Positions 24,797 through 34,217 of a DNA stretch of 64,000 bases are shown piece by piece (the first letter of the stretch is position 1; every line of letters begins with the position of its first letter). The translations under genes were made by a program, and so were the position numbers. The stretch is taken from the NCBI GenBank assembly GCA_964644695.1, contig CAZXWN010000002.1, positions 293,241-357,240 of the forward strand, written 5' to 3'. Origin of the DNA: CAZXWN01 sp964644695 [NCBI: uncultured bacterium]. Its GTDB lineage: Bacteria > UBP4 > UBA4092. The notes below the pieces were generated by a model. The model saw only the letters and a list, made by a program, of their open reading frames with translations. It had not been told where the DNA came from and ran no database searches.

Positions 24797-27676
24797 TTAA
24801 TAAACGCCTGTAATCGCGTAAAAGACAGGAGTGGAATCTGCTTTTGAAGAAATCAGTTCAATTGATTTGACAGGTTTATTGGGAGTTGGATTTTTCCAGA
24901 TGATATCCCAGACGGCAATTGGATTTTGTGCGGAATTTTTACCCTTCCAGGCGATAACTGTAGAGTCACCATTTCGCAGGTCTTTATAATAAAAGATGTT
25001 ATTTCCATAATTGAGCGTTTGGGTTATAGAAGAACCATCTTTGTAATGAATCATAATGGATCCAATTTCCTGATCTTCCTTGCCAGGAAGGGTTGCATTG
25101 GCCAGGAAATGTAATTCTCTGACCTTTTGAGGCGGAAATTTTAAATGCACATTTGCAGGGTAATTACCGGTAGGATTCAGTTTTCCATAAAGTGCAAGAG
25201 CCCTTTCACCGGAACTCTTTTCCGTCAAATTATAATGACACTCATTTAGTATAAGACTTCCAACGGGAAGAGATGCTATATCATCTTGAGGATCAAAACT
25301 GATCCAGCCTGTATTATCTGCGGTGGCTTTTATATTTTGATTCAATACTGGAGTGAGATTGACTTGAAATCCGGAAGATTCCCCTTGATGCGGATATCGG
25401 TCAAACCAGTATTCCAGGAAAACTTGTTTAGCTTCAAAGGGAAGCTGGTCTAATTCTGTGGGTTTGCCAGACCATGAATATTCCGCAGCCAGGATGTAGG
25501 CCCAGTAATGTTTCCATAAATCCTTATTATTGTTGATTCTGAAATTAAACCCGGCCCAAGTTGTCTGGAGATATCCATCAGCTCCATAACGAGCTGCCGC
25601 TGTAGCATGGGTGCGAATATTTTGTGGGACATCCCATCCAGCACCTACGACTTGATGTCCGCCATCTTTCCATATTTTTAGGGAAGGATAGTCGGCCTTC
25701 TTATCTGTTGTGTAGTGCCAGTCTGTGATAAAGATGTCACTGGGTAACATGGCACGGCGTTCCTGAGATTCTGCTGTAGAGGCAGCAAAGGCAGCATCAG
25801 GAGCCTCAGGACGGTGCAAGAACATATCACCCCACATCATGACTTTTACATTGCGTTCTTTGAACCAGGCATGGAGTTTATGAATATCACTTAGAATTAA
25901 TTGTGTCGTTGTAAGCCCACTATCTTTGCTTCGGTAGGGGTAACGAGCTGCAGTATTAGCATTCACTTCATCATGGCCAATATGGAAATACCTGGGATGG
26001 AATAAATCCAAGGCTTCCTGATAGACGGAAAAGATGAAGTCATAAGTTCGAGGATTGGTGACCATGTAGGCATAGGGTTTGTCAGGGTCTTCTGCGAGGT
26101 CCATATTATGGCCGTTTTGGAATATCCAGGCAGAATGTCCTAATGACTGCACCAGAGGGGTTATCTCAATAAAGTTTTCCTGAGCCGTCTTGATGACCTT
26201 TCGGGCTTCATTCTTAGTCATCCCGTATTCAGGGTGTTCCAGTTCTTTGTGACCATCCCAGATGATATATTCACATTCCCATACCATGTTGTTCATCTTG
26301 AACCGGGCCATCAGGTCACGGATCCCTTTAGAGATTTCTCCACTACCATCTTTTGAGGTCAGGCAATGGACCCCTCTAAAACCAACAGCCGGATAGTCTC
26401 GAATCTTGACGCCCTTAAATGCCATTTGATTGGGGATGATTTTGACTGTCTGAACGAGACTGGTAAATCCATAATACAAACCCTGTTCGGTAGAAGCTGT
26501 AACATAGGTATTCTTTCCATCAGTATAGAGGCAATATCCTTCCGGATTGTCAGGGAGTGATAGACCTGCTTCGGAGCAAGCTTTTGCGGCTTGGGGATAG
26601 ACCGTATTGGTTCCGGCAAGAATTGCACCTGTAGCATCCTTTGGGGCCTCTTGTTTAATGACTTGAACATTAATTCCATACCGAGAGGACATGTCGTTTA
26701 CCAGGAAGTTAACTGCCTTTTGAGTGTCAGCCGTTGGATTTGCCCCTAAATAAAGATTGATTGATTTATTCAATATCACAGGCGTATTCGTCCATTGCAG
26801 ACTTTTGGGAGTGGGAATGATATAGTCCCGATCTCTCCAGGGAGAAATGGCATTTTTTATTGGCAGGATTTTCGAATCCAGTGTTATAGGTTTAGAAACC
26901 TTCGAATCAAAATTCACTTTTTTAGGAAAACAAAGGGTAATACTGACGGTCTCTTTTTTCCCTTTAACCAGATTCCTTTCTGCAGTGCCCAACCAAAAAA
27001 GAGGATTCGATGTATCAGCCCAGCGGTTTCCACGGTAATCATATAAAATCAGGTCATCTTTTGGATCAGCTTTGAATTGGATGGGGCCCAGTTTGGAATT
27101 GATAGTAATTTCTTTGAAGCCCCGGGCAACTTGGGATTCATCAGATGTGATACCCATGGGTTGAATTGGAATAACTCCATTGATTGTCTGATTGTTGCCC
27201 GTAATGGCTGTATAACTTTGATTGATTATCAGATTTGAATTGAATCGGCCTAAAGTCAGTTCAACAAAGCCAGGAGAATCAACGGACCATGTGTATTCAA
27301 GAGAGTTTATATAAGTATTGTTGGGAAGGAGAATAAATGACTCTGTTCCTGAAAACCAGCTTGTTCCCTTGGGTCCTTCATGGATCAGAGTGATTATTTT
27401 TCCACCTTTATAGGAAATGATTTTAGCTGTTTTTACAATGTCAGCATTCATCTGATTCCCATAATACTGTCCATTGTATTGAGGCCTCACAGCCCAGAGA
27501 GAGCTTCCTTTTAGTACCGTCACTCCATGGACATTTAATTGGATACCTTTAAGATGAGTATATTCAAAGGTCATGTCCCCAACTTCCTCATAAATACGGG
27601 CAGGGGCCTTGGTGGCAGCTAAACTTATACTCAATAACAGTATCCATAACCCAAATATCAATACAATACGCTTCAT
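24797..27676 (-). CDS. Secreted GH20-like beta-N-acetylhexosaminidase
   Basis: A 959-residue exported enzyme. The signal peptide is MKRIVLIFGLWILLLSISL with a cut near AAT. An N-terminal beta domain of about 280 residues, a GH20b-like domain (YIIPTPKSLQW onward), the family-20 barrel from VGFRGVHCL, and a C-terminal beta domain follow. The catalytic pair is D569-E570 in HIGHDEV. It is about twice the size of minimal hexosaminidases because of the flanking domains. It is very close to the copy at 27786-30662, with a stretch of perfect DNA identity covering the start of the barrel. AAAGGG seven bases upstream supports the start. A weak hairpin only (near 24760-24780) follows it. Confidence 0.88.
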   Translation of the reverse strand: MKRIVLIFGLWILLLSISLAATKAPARIYEEVGDMTFEYTHLKGIQLNVHGVTVLKGSSLWAVRPQYNGQYYGNQMNADIVKTAKIISYKGGKIITLIHEGPKGTSWFSGTESFILLPNNTYINSLEYTWSVDSPGFVELTLGRFNSNLIINQSYTAITGNNQTINGVIPIQPMGITSDESQVARGFKEITINSKLGPIQFKADPKDDLILYDYRGNRWADTSNPLFWLGTAERNLVKGKKETVSITLCFPKKVNFDSKVSKPITLDSKILPIKNAISPWRDRDYIIPTPKSLQWTNTPVILNKSINLYLGANPTADTQKAVNFLVNDMSSRYGINVQVIKQEAPKDATGAILAGTNTVYPQAAKACSEAGLSLPDNPEGYCLYTDGKNTYVTASTEQGLYYGFTSLVQTVKIIPNQMAFKGVKIRDYPAVGFRGVHCLTSKDGSGEISKGIRDLMARFKMNNMVWECEYIIWDGHKELEHPEYGMTKNEARKVIKTAQENFIEITPLVQSLGHSAWIFQNGHNMDLAEDPDKPYAYMVTNPRTYDFIFSVYQEALDLFHPRYFHIGHDEVNANTAARYPYRSKDSGLTTTQLILSDIHKLHAWFKERNVKVMMWGDMFLHRPEAPDAAFAASTAESQERRAMLPSDIFITDWHYTTDKKADYPSLKIWKDGGHQVVGAGWDVPQNIRTHATAAARYGADGYLQTTWAGFNFRINNNKDLWKHYWAYILAAEYSWSGKPTELDQLPFEAKQVFLEYWFDRYPHQGESSGFQVNLTPVLNQNIKATADNTGWISFDPQDDIASLPVGSLILNECHYNLTEKSSGERALALYGKLNPTGNYPANVHLKFPPQKVRELHFLANATLPGKEDQEIGSIMIHYKDGSSITQTLNYGNNIFYYKDLRNGDSTVIAWKGKNSAQNPIAVWDIIWKNPTPNKPVKSIELISSKADSTPVFYAITGVY
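26133..26322. repeat. 190-bp block identical to 29122-29311
   Basis: Every base matches the block at 29122-29311, synonymous positions included, inside two GH20 genes that differ widely elsewhere. It encodes the barrel stretch around MARFKMNNMVWECEY to SLGHSAWI. Confidence 0.85.
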
Positions 27677-27733
27677 TAAAATACCCTTTCGTACAAGAAT
27701 TTATGGATTAAATTATAACTCTGTATAAATAAA

Positions 27734-27769
27734 AAAATGGAGACCACTTATTCATGTGATCTCCATTTT
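27734..27769 (-). terminator. Intrinsic terminator of GH20 gene at 27786
   Basis: AAAATGGAGA (27734-27743) pairs with TCTCCATTTT (27760-27769). A poly-A on the plus strand gives the U-tract on the minus-strand transcript. Confidence 0.87.
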
Positions 27770-27785
27770 GTTTAGTTCAGCTTAT

Positions 27786-30662
27786 TTACCGAACACCCGT
27801 GATTGCATAGAAAATAGGGCTGGTTTCCGTTTTATTAGAAATCAGTTCCATAGACTTGATAAGTTTATCTGGATTTGGATTCTTCCAGACAAAATCCCAG
27901 ACTGCGACAGGATTTCCTTTTGAATTTTTACCTTTCCATGCAATCGAAGCAATATCACTGTTTCGAAGATCATTGAAACTGAATATTTGCGTCCCATAAA
28001 CAAGGGGCTGTGTGACAGACGATCCATCAGTATAGTGCACTTTGATAGAGCCGACTTGAGCACCTTCGCGAGCCCGGAAAGAGGCATTTAAAAGGAAGTG
28101 CACTTCCTCAGCAGATTGAGGTTTCAGATCAATAATTGCCGATACAGGATAACTACCGGCTGGATTAAAGGTGCTGTACAGGACAAGTGCTCCTTCACCG
28201 GTATCTTTTCGTGTCAAATCAAAAGTACATTCATTAAACATGGCTTTCCCGGTAGGGAAGCTTGCCATATCATCATAGGGATCAAAACCAACCCAACCTT
28301 GTTGTGGGCCGGAGGCCTTGAGATTTCTATTAAATTGAGAGGATAGATTGATCTGGAATCCTGGGGCATCCTGCTTTCTGGGATAATGATCAAACCAGTA
28401 TTCCAGGAAAACTTGCTTAGCTTCAAAGGGGAGTTTATCTAACTCTGTGGAATCTCCAGACCAAGCATATTCTGCTGCCAGAATATAGGCCCAATACTGA
28501 TGCCAGGCTTCGCGATTATTATTGATCTTGAAATTGAAGCCAGCCCAGGTGGTCTGGAGATAACCATTTACTCCATACCGAGCTGCCGCTGCAGCATGGG
28601 TGCGAATATTTTCAGGACGATACCATCCAGCACCTACAACATCAAAACCAGCGTCTTTCCATGTCTTCAGTGAAGGATAGCTAGATGCCTTATCCGCGAC
28701 ATAATGCCAATCTGTGATGAAAATATCTTTGGGCAATAAATCCCGCCGTTCTTTTGCTTCAGTGGTTGATGAAGCAAACGCAGCATCGGGAGCTTCTGAG
28801 AGATGTAGGAACATATCACCCCACATCATGACTCGGACGTTGCGTTCTTTGAACCAGGCATGGAGTTTATTAATATCACCCATAATCAATTCGGTTTCTG
28901 AAAGGCCGCTAGCTTTGCTTCGATAGGGGTATCTTGCTCCGGCATCCGTATTTACTTCATCGTGTCCAATATGGAAGTACTTGGGATGGAATAAATCCAA
29001 GGCTTCCTGATAGACCGAAAAGATGAAGTCATAAGTTCGAGGATTGGTGACCATGTAGGCATAGGGTTTATCCGGATCTTCTGCAAGGTCCATATTATGG
29101 CCGTTTTGGAATATCCAGGCCGAATGTCCTAATGACTGCACCAGAGGGGTTATCTCAATAAAGTTTTCCTGAGCCGTCTTGATGACCTTTCGGGCTTCAT
29201 TCTTAGTCATCCCGTATTCAGGGTGTTCCAGTTCTTTGTGACCATCCCAGATGATATATTCACATTCCCATACCATGTTGTTCATCTTGAACCGGGCCAT
29301 CAGGTCACGGACACCCTTTGAAATCTCATCACCGCCATTTTTCGCAGAAAGACAATGAACGCCTCGGAATGGCATGGCGGGGTAATCTTGAATTTTGACG
29401 CCCTTAAATGCCATTTGATTGGGAGTGATTTTGACTGTCTGTACGAGACTGGTAAATCCATAATACAAGCCCTGTTCGGTAGAAGCGGCTACATAGGTGT
29501 TCTTTCCATCAGTATAGAGGCAATATCCTTCCGGATTGTCAGGAAGTGATACACCTGCTTCCGTACAAACTCGGGTGGCCCGTGGATAAACAGTATTAAC
29601 CCCTGCAATAATAGCCCCCTGTACGTTAATTGGGGCTTCCTGCTGTATCACCTTTACAGTAATTCCATACCGAACAGATAAATCTTTTACCAGGAAGTTG
29701 ACTGCTTTCAGTGTGTCTGCAGTTACCTTTTTTCCCAGATAAAGATCAATAGATTTATTGAGGGGAATTGATGCGTCTGTCCATTGAAGGCTCTTGGGGG
29801 TAGGAATGATATAGTTTCTATCTCTCCAAGGAGTCAGGGCATCCTTGATTATTTGAGGTTCGGTTTTTAGAATTACAGGTTCGGAAATTTTGGCCTGGGG
29901 ATTTATCTTTTTGGGAAAAGATATTGTTATGCTCAGGGTTTCCTTTTTATTCTTGATCAGAGGGCGTTCTAAAGCACCTAGCCAGAAAAAAGGGTTGTTT
30001 TCATCTGCCCAGCGGTTGCCTCGGTAATCAAACATGATTAATTTATCTTTGGGATTAGCCGTTAACTTGATTGGGCCGAGCTTGGAATTTAATGAAATCT
30101 CTTTGAAGTCTCGGGCAACTTTGGATTCATCATAAGTGACACCCATGGGTTTCATAGAGATGTTGCCCTTGATAGTTTGGTTGCCGTTAGTAATGGCAGA
30201 ATAGGTTTGATTCAATATCAGATAGGGATTAAATTCTCCCATTGTCCATTCGATTGAAGCGGGTACATCGCTTGTCCATACATACTCAAGGCTGTTTGTG
30301 TAGGTATTATCAGGAAGTAATATAAAGGTTTCAACTCCATGAAACGACTGGTTTCCCTTTGAATTCTTATGTACCAAAGTTATTTTCTTTCCGCCTTTAT
30401 AAGAAACTACTTTAGATGACAGAAGGAGGTCTGGATTATTTTGATTTCCATAAAATTGTCCAATGAAGTTGGGTTTAACAGCCCAAAGGGCACTTCCTTT
30501 TAAGGCCGTGGCGCCATGAACATTCAATACAACCCCTTTTTTGGGGGTATATTCAAAGGTCATATTTCCGACTTTTTCGTAAATGCGAGTGGGTGCTTCA
30601 GCGGCCCAGGTGATGCCTAAGCAAAGTAAACACAACCACAATGTCCATAGTACGCGTTTCAT
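27786..30662 (-). CDS. Secreted GH20-like beta-N-acetylhexosaminidase
   Basis: A 958-residue exported paralogue. The ATG at 30662 is chosen because it opens a signal peptide (MKRVLWTLWLCLLCLGITW, cut near AAE); the frame stays open for 30 more codons upstream without homology. Domain order is as in the copy at 24797: beta domain, GH20b-like domain, barrel from MPFRGVHCL with D568-E569 in HIGHDEV, and a C-terminal beta domain. It should hydrolyse terminal N-acetylhexosamines outside the cytoplasm. The tandem arrangement and near-identical barrel core point to a fairly recent duplication or gene conversion. It has its own terminator. Confidence 0.88.
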   Translation of the reverse strand: MKRVLWTLWLCLLCLGITWAAEAPTRIYEKVGNMTFEYTPKKGVVLNVHGATALKGSALWAVKPNFIGQFYGNQNNPDLLLSSKVVSYKGGKKITLVHKNSKGNQSFHGVETFILLPDNTYTNSLEYVWTSDVPASIEWTMGEFNPYLILNQTYSAITNGNQTIKGNISMKPMGVTYDESKVARDFKEISLNSKLGPIKLTANPKDKLIMFDYRGNRWADENNPFFWLGALERPLIKNKKETLSITISFPKKINPQAKISEPVILKTEPQIIKDALTPWRDRNYIIPTPKSLQWTDASIPLNKSIDLYLGKKVTADTLKAVNFLVKDLSVRYGITVKVIQQEAPINVQGAIIAGVNTVYPRATRVCTEAGVSLPDNPEGYCLYTDGKNTYVAASTEQGLYYGFTSLVQTVKITPNQMAFKGVKIQDYPAMPFRGVHCLSAKNGGDEISKGVRDLMARFKMNNMVWECEYIIWDGHKELEHPEYGMTKNEARKVIKTAQENFIEITPLVQSLGHSAWIFQNGHNMDLAEDPDKPYAYMVTNPRTYDFIFSVYQEALDLFHPKYFHIGHDEVNTDAGARYPYRSKASGLSETELIMGDINKLHAWFKERNVRVMMWGDMFLHLSEAPDAAFASSTTEAKERRDLLPKDIFITDWHYVADKASSYPSLKTWKDAGFDVVGAGWYRPENIRTHAAAAARYGVNGYLQTTWAGFNFKINNNREAWHQYWAYILAAEYAWSGDSTELDKLPFEAKQVFLEYWFDHYPRKQDAPGFQINLSSQFNRNLKASGPQQGWVGFDPYDDMASFPTGKAMFNECTFDLTRKDTGEGALVLYSTFNPAGSYPVSAIIDLKPQSAEEVHFLLNASFRAREGAQVGSIKVHYTDGSSVTQPLVYGTQIFSFNDLRNSDIASIAWKGKNSKGNPVAVWDFVWKNPNPDKLIKSMELISNKTETSPIFYAITGVR
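29122..29311. repeat. 190-bp block identical to 26133-26322
   Basis: This is the second copy of the identical block, in the neighbouring GH20 paralogue, in direct orientation. Confidence 0.85.
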
Positions 30663-30748
30663 AATGATAAATTCCTTCCGTGTGCTAAATAATTGGTTTT
30701 CATTATATCTTGATTTAAGGATTATTTGTTTATCAGTAATATTTATAA

Positions 30749-30783
30749 ACAAAAAAACTCCCTGATTAGATAATCAGGGAGTT
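30749..30783 (-). terminator. Intrinsic terminator after prepilin gene 3
   Basis: AACTCCCTGATTA (30756-30768) pairs with 30771-30783, with only two bases in the loop. It is followed on the minus strand by T7. Confidence 0.9.
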
Positions 30784-30802
30784 GATAAGTAAATCTTATA
30801 AT

Positions 30803-31423
30803 TTATATCTGGGGACCACTTGGGAACAGACGGTTGATATAACCAGGAGAAACTGTTCCATTGGAAGGATCATAGGTTTCAAATCCACCGTATCCCTCAC
30901 TGGCACCAAAAGTCTTAAAGCTGGGTCCGATAGAAATGGTAATTCCAGCCCATTCACCGCTAAACCATGGAGCCCAATTGGAGGCTTTTACAACATTAAA
31001 TAACTGTCCGTACGGCTTATTTCCAATAACACGACCCTGCCAGTTGTAATACCAGTAATAAGGATTAGCCAGGTGGGATGACCCATCACGACCACCTTGT
31101 TTAAATGGATCCACTGGGATGGAGGTCAGGTAAGCAATCGGAGTTGTTAAAAGTTTGTAAGCATATTCATGGCGTTTATATTCAAAAGTACGGGTGTCGC
31201 TGGAGGGCCATGGATAAGGTTCAAATAAATACTCCAGAGGATAGTCATTATTATCTACATAATAACTTTCCAATCCAGTGTTGATTATGCGTAATTCACT
31301 TTTAACGCGTGAGACTTTGGATCTGACCTGTGCAGCCAGGAAGTTTGGTATGGCAATAGCAGCAAGAATAGCAATAATTGCGACAACGATTAATAACTCA
31401 ATTAATGTAAACCCTTTTTTCAT
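30803..31423 (-). CDS. Prepilin-type N-terminal methylation domain protein 3
   Basis: A 206-residue paralogue with the prepilin leader MKKGFTLIELL, the hydrophobic N-terminal helix and a linker with QVRSKVSRVKSEL. The globular domain has INTGLESYYVDNNDYPLEYL, NPYYWYYNWQGRV in the centre and FETYDPSNGTVSPGYINRLF at the end, almost the same plan as gene 2. GGGAG seven bases upstream sets the start. It is bounded by terminators on both sides and so is probably monocistronic. A role as a surface fibre subunit or pseudopilin is inferred from the leader alone. Confidence 0.88.
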   Translation of the reverse strand: MKKGFTLIELLIVVAIIAILAAIAIPNFLAAQVRSKVSRVKSELRIINTGLESYYVDNNDYPLEYLFEPYPWPSSDTRTFEYKRHEYAYKLLTTPIAYLTSIPVDPFKQGGRDGSSHLANPYYWYYNWQGRVIGNKPYGQLFNVVKASNWAPWFSGEWAGITISIGPSFKTFGASEGYGGFETYDPSNGTVSPGYINRLFPSGPQI

Positions 31424-31463
31424 AAGAAAACTCCCTTATTCAATATAGAAATTAACTGATTAA

Positions 31464-31502
31464 TAAAAAAAACTCCCCCGCCTTTTAAATGCGGGGGAGT
31501 TT
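31464..31502 (-). terminator. Intrinsic terminator after prepilin gene 4
   Basis: AAACTCCCCCGC (31470-31481) pairs with 31491-31502. A poly-A on the plus strand provides the U-tract on the transcript. Confidence 0.9.
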
Positions 31503-31510
31503 GCTGAAGA

Positions 31511-32077
31511 TTAATTACCAATTTGAGAACCAGGGAATGCACGGATAATGTATCCAATGGAGATTGTTCCATTCGTTGGATCGTAAGTGTCCCATCCATT
31601 TGTATGAGTTTCACCGAAAGGACCAACGGACATGACAATTCCTGACATATCCATATTCCACCAGGGACGACCGGCAGCAAAACTAAACAGTTGTGCTGGG
31701 TTGACCTGTTTTTGATACCGTTCATGCCAGTTATAATACCAATACATCGGTGGATCAGACCAACGACCACTTGTTTTAAAAGGATCACGAGGGAAAGAAG
31801 TGATGTATGCTACCGGAGTAGTTAAATGGGTATAGGCTTTGGCGATTCGAAGCATTTCAACACCAGGATTACCAGCTAACAAATATTCCGGGGGATATGC
31901 ATTTTCATCAACATAATAGGTTTCTAAGCCTGTACCTAAAGTACGCAATTCACTTTTAACGCGTGAGACTTTAGCCCTGACTTGTGCAGCCAGGAAGTTT
32001 GGAATGGCAATAGCTGCAAGAATAGCAATAATTGCGACAACGATTAATAATTCGATAAGAGTAAACCCTTTTTTCAT
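31511..32077 (-). CDS. Prepilin-type N-terminal methylation domain protein 4
   Basis: A 188-residue paralogue with the same leader, helix and linker (QVRAKVSRVKSELRTLGTG), then LETYYVDENAYPPEYL, a WYYNWHERY centre and the closing WDTYDPTNGTISIGYIIRAF. The ATG at 32077 is chosen because it restores the shared leader and AAGGTG lies upstream; a GTG four codons earlier overlaps that site. The 367-bp region upstream is AT-rich and packed with AATACA/TGTATT motifs, suggesting that this copy is regulated. Confidence 0.88.
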   Translation of the reverse strand: MKKGFTLIELLIVVAIIAILAAIAIPNFLAAQVRAKVSRVKSELRTLGTGLETYYVDENAYPPEYLLAGNPGVEMLRIAKAYTHLTTPVAYITSFPRDPFKTSGRWSDPPMYWYYNWHERYQKQVNPAQLFSFAAGRPWWNMDMSGIVMSVGPFGETHTNGWDTYDPTNGTISIGYIIRAFPGSQIGN

Positions 32078-32166
32078 TTCGAAAATCACCTTCTTTCCTG
32101 TTGAAAATATGTTTTACACAATATAAGAAAATACACTCATAGAAACCCTAATCAATTAAACATCAC

Positions 32167-32339
32167 AATACAATTTAAACTGTATTTTAATGGAGATAAT
32201 ACAGTATTGCAACAAATAAGTAATAGATATGTATTATTTGGCTGTCCAAAATACAAATAATCGGGATATGAATGTTGTTTGTATTGGTTTTCCTATAATA
32301 CATGTGAACACGGGTGCAACTATTGTATTGGTATAAAAA
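32167..32339. promoter_or_regulatory. Cluster of eight AATACA/TGTATT motifs upstream of prepilin gene 4
   Basis: The hexamer occurs, on one strand or the other, at 32167, 32181, 32198, 32230, 32250, 32280, 32297 and 32334. The first two form an inverted repeat with an eight-base spacer. The third is part of the palindrome AATACAGTATT (32198-32208). On the minus strand TTGCAA and TAAAAT 17 bases apart overlap this palindrome and could be the promoter. The rest of the 367-bp gap (32078-32444) shows nothing else. Confidence 0.45.
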
Positions 32340-32444
32340 GGATGTCTAGTAGCGAAAAAATCAACAAAAATTGACTCAGGTATATCATTCAAAATGGGAT
32401 ATCTAACTGAATATAACGGGCAGATTTAATAAAGCCAGGATGCT

Positions 32445-33875
32445 TTATATTTTTTTATCAAGAAGCCGGTCATAAGTATATTTCCATGCGCCTTTATGAA
32501 AGACATACCACAATCCACCGGCACGAGCCATCCAATCTAAGGTGGTTGCCCACCAGACACCCGGTAACCCCCAATTGAAGACAACAGCAAATAAATACAC
32601 CACACCAAACCGGAAAACAGCCAGACATATCAACATGACATAGAGTGGACTGCGAGTATCACCCGCACCCCGAAGACATCCGGACAAAACCGCAAAAAAG
32701 GCAATAAAGGGGAACTCTACAGCGGCTATTTTTAATACAATGCCGGCTTGCCGTAATACCTCTGGAGTAGCACCGAAGATTTGTACAAATTGATGTGAGA
32801 ACAGAAGGAAAGCGACGGATAGAAAAGCCATCCCAATTCCTATCCACTGAAGTCCTTTTTTTACTGTGAGTTCGGCAAATTGAGTTTGGCGTGCACCCAA
32901 GGCCTGTCCCACAATGGTTGCGACCGCTACATTGACACCCCAGGGTGGTTGGAAGGCGATGGATTCTACTCGCAGGGCAACATTATGGGCTGCCAGGGCG
33001 GTTGTTCCCAACCGGGTGATGATGCCATAGAAAACAACCTGAGCACTGGTAGTAATAAATCGTTCAATCATCACTGGATAAGCAATGATCCAAATTTGAT
33101 AAATAATACTCTTGTTCCATGTAAAGAGGCCCCATATTGGGATTCGAAGATTGGACCATCCCTGGACAAGAATAGTCAGGGCAATCATACCCCCCACAGA
33201 TTGGGCAATCATTGTCCCCCAAGCCACACCCATAAGCCCCATTTTGGGGAAAGGTCCAATTCCAAAAGCAAGGACCCAGCTGATGAGAACATTAAGGACA
33301 TTTATAATCCCGGTAATGTACATAGGGGTTCGTGTATCACCTGATCCGCGAAATATTCCACTGCAGATAAACATGGGGATTTGAAATGGTAGAGACAGAA
33401 TGATGATACGCATAAAACTTCCGCCGGCTTGAATGACATCCGGAGCGGCTTTCATCCAGTGAATCATTTGAAAGGCAAACAGGAAACCCACGATTGCCAG
33501 TACCAGAGATAAAATCCAGGCGATGGATATAGATTGTCGGGCATATCGGCGCGCTTTGGAGATATCTTGTTCTCCCCAGGAACGTGCCACCAGTGAGATA
33601 GTTGCCACCCCCATTGCTTGAAAGGGCGTTTGAATCAACATCATGATAGTCCCGGATAGTACGGTACCTGCCAATGCGCTCTCACTATGGAGGTGTCCGA
33701 CTAAAATGGCATCAATAATATAGACAGACAGGGACAATATGTTTTCCACTACTGCCGGCAGGGCAAGAGTGAAGAGGGTCCGGGAAAGCCGGGTTTGGTC
33801 AAAATTTATAGTCCGGTGACTGGTTTTCTTCTCCGGCTGAGGTGATGAATTATTTTTTGAAGTGGTATTACTCAT
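32445..33875 (-). CDS. MATE family efflux transporter
   Basis: A 476-residue inner-membrane protein with about 12 helices in two similar halves, the layout of MATE (multidrug and toxic compound extrusion) carriers, which use sodium or proton gradients to export organic cations and other compounds. Visible family pieces are LALPAVVENILSLSVYIIDAILVGHL in the first half and ISLVARSWGEQD, repeated as VATIVGQALGARQ in the second, plus FRGSGDTRTPMY mirrored by LRGAGDTRSPLY. An AGGA about 11 bases upstream supports the start. It is isolated from other transport genes, and its substrate is unknown. Confidence 0.92.
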   Translation of the reverse strand: MSNTTSKNNSSPQPEKKTSHRTINFDQTRLSRTLFTLALPAVVENILSLSVYIIDAILVGHLHSESALAGTVLSGTIMMLIQTPFQAMGVATISLVARSWGEQDISKARRYARQSISIAWILSLVLAIVGFLFAFQMIHWMKAAPDVIQAGGSFMRIIILSLPFQIPMFICSGIFRGSGDTRTPMYITGIINVLNVLISWVLAFGIGPFPKMGLMGVAWGTMIAQSVGGMIALTILVQGWSNLRIPIWGLFTWNKSIIYQIWIIAYPVMIERFITTSAQVVFYGIITRLGTTALAAHNVALRVESIAFQPPWGVNVAVATIVGQALGARQTQFAELTVKKGLQWIGIGMAFLSVAFLLFSHQFVQIFGATPEVLRQAGIVLKIAAVEFPFIAFFAVLSGCLRGAGDTRSPLYVMLICLAVFRFGVVYLFAVVFNWGLPGVWWATTLDWMARAGGLWYVFHKGAWKYTYDRLLDKKI

Positions 33876-33965
33876 ACTTTATTTAGTCCTGTCTTTCTTG
33901 ATACACCGGCATGACTAATGCTTACTATTTCTTTGAGATTCTATTCTCTACTGTTCTTTGCTTTT

Positions 33966-33992
33966 TGGATTCCTGCTTTCGCAGGAATGACA
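33966..33992 (+). repeat. Inverted palindromic repeat, copy A
   Basis: A 27-base element whose core ATTCCTGC-TTTC-GCAGGAAT folds as a hairpin. It is the exact reverse complement of 34187-34213. The 342-bp gap 33876-34217 holds this pair and otherwise AT-rich sequence. Confidence 0.85.
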
Positions 33993-34186
33993 CATTGGGG
34001 ACTAGTTTTATAAATTCTGACTTTGTTTCTTGGAAACGCATCTCTTTATTTTCAATATAGAGTTTATTTATCTACATAAATTTTACTTTCTGGCAATGAA
34101 ACTGTGATTATAGGACTTTAACTAATTATCTATTTAAAAACAGTAGTATATGTATAATTTTCTGGATAAAGTTTTCTTTTCTATGC

Positions 34187-34213
34187 TGTCATTCCTGCGA
34201 AAGCAGGAATCCA
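34187..34213 (-). repeat. Inverted palindromic repeat, copy B
   Basis: An exact reverse complement of 33966-33992, ending five bases before the stop codon of the GIY-YIG gene. Confidence 0.85.
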
Positions 34214-34217
34214 TGTA

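Noticed and set aside
26366-26560. Small plus-strand frames inside GH20 genes (also 29355-29549)
   Set aside because: They resemble each other only because the coding strands opposite them are paralogous.
20377-32077. The repetitive GH20/prepilin region as a prophage or CRISPR-linked locus
   Set aside because: There is no integrase, phage structural gene, spacer-repeat pattern or cas gene; similarity is due to gene paralogy.
32429-32448. ATAAAGC/GCTTTAT hairpin as the MATE gene terminator
   Set aside because: The stem is only 7 bp, overlaps the stop codon, and its T-run is on the wrong strand for that gene.
32880-33344. A 154-codon open frame opposite the MATE gene
   Set aside because: It is fully antisense to a well-recognised transporter, with no protein-family resemblance and no ribosome site.
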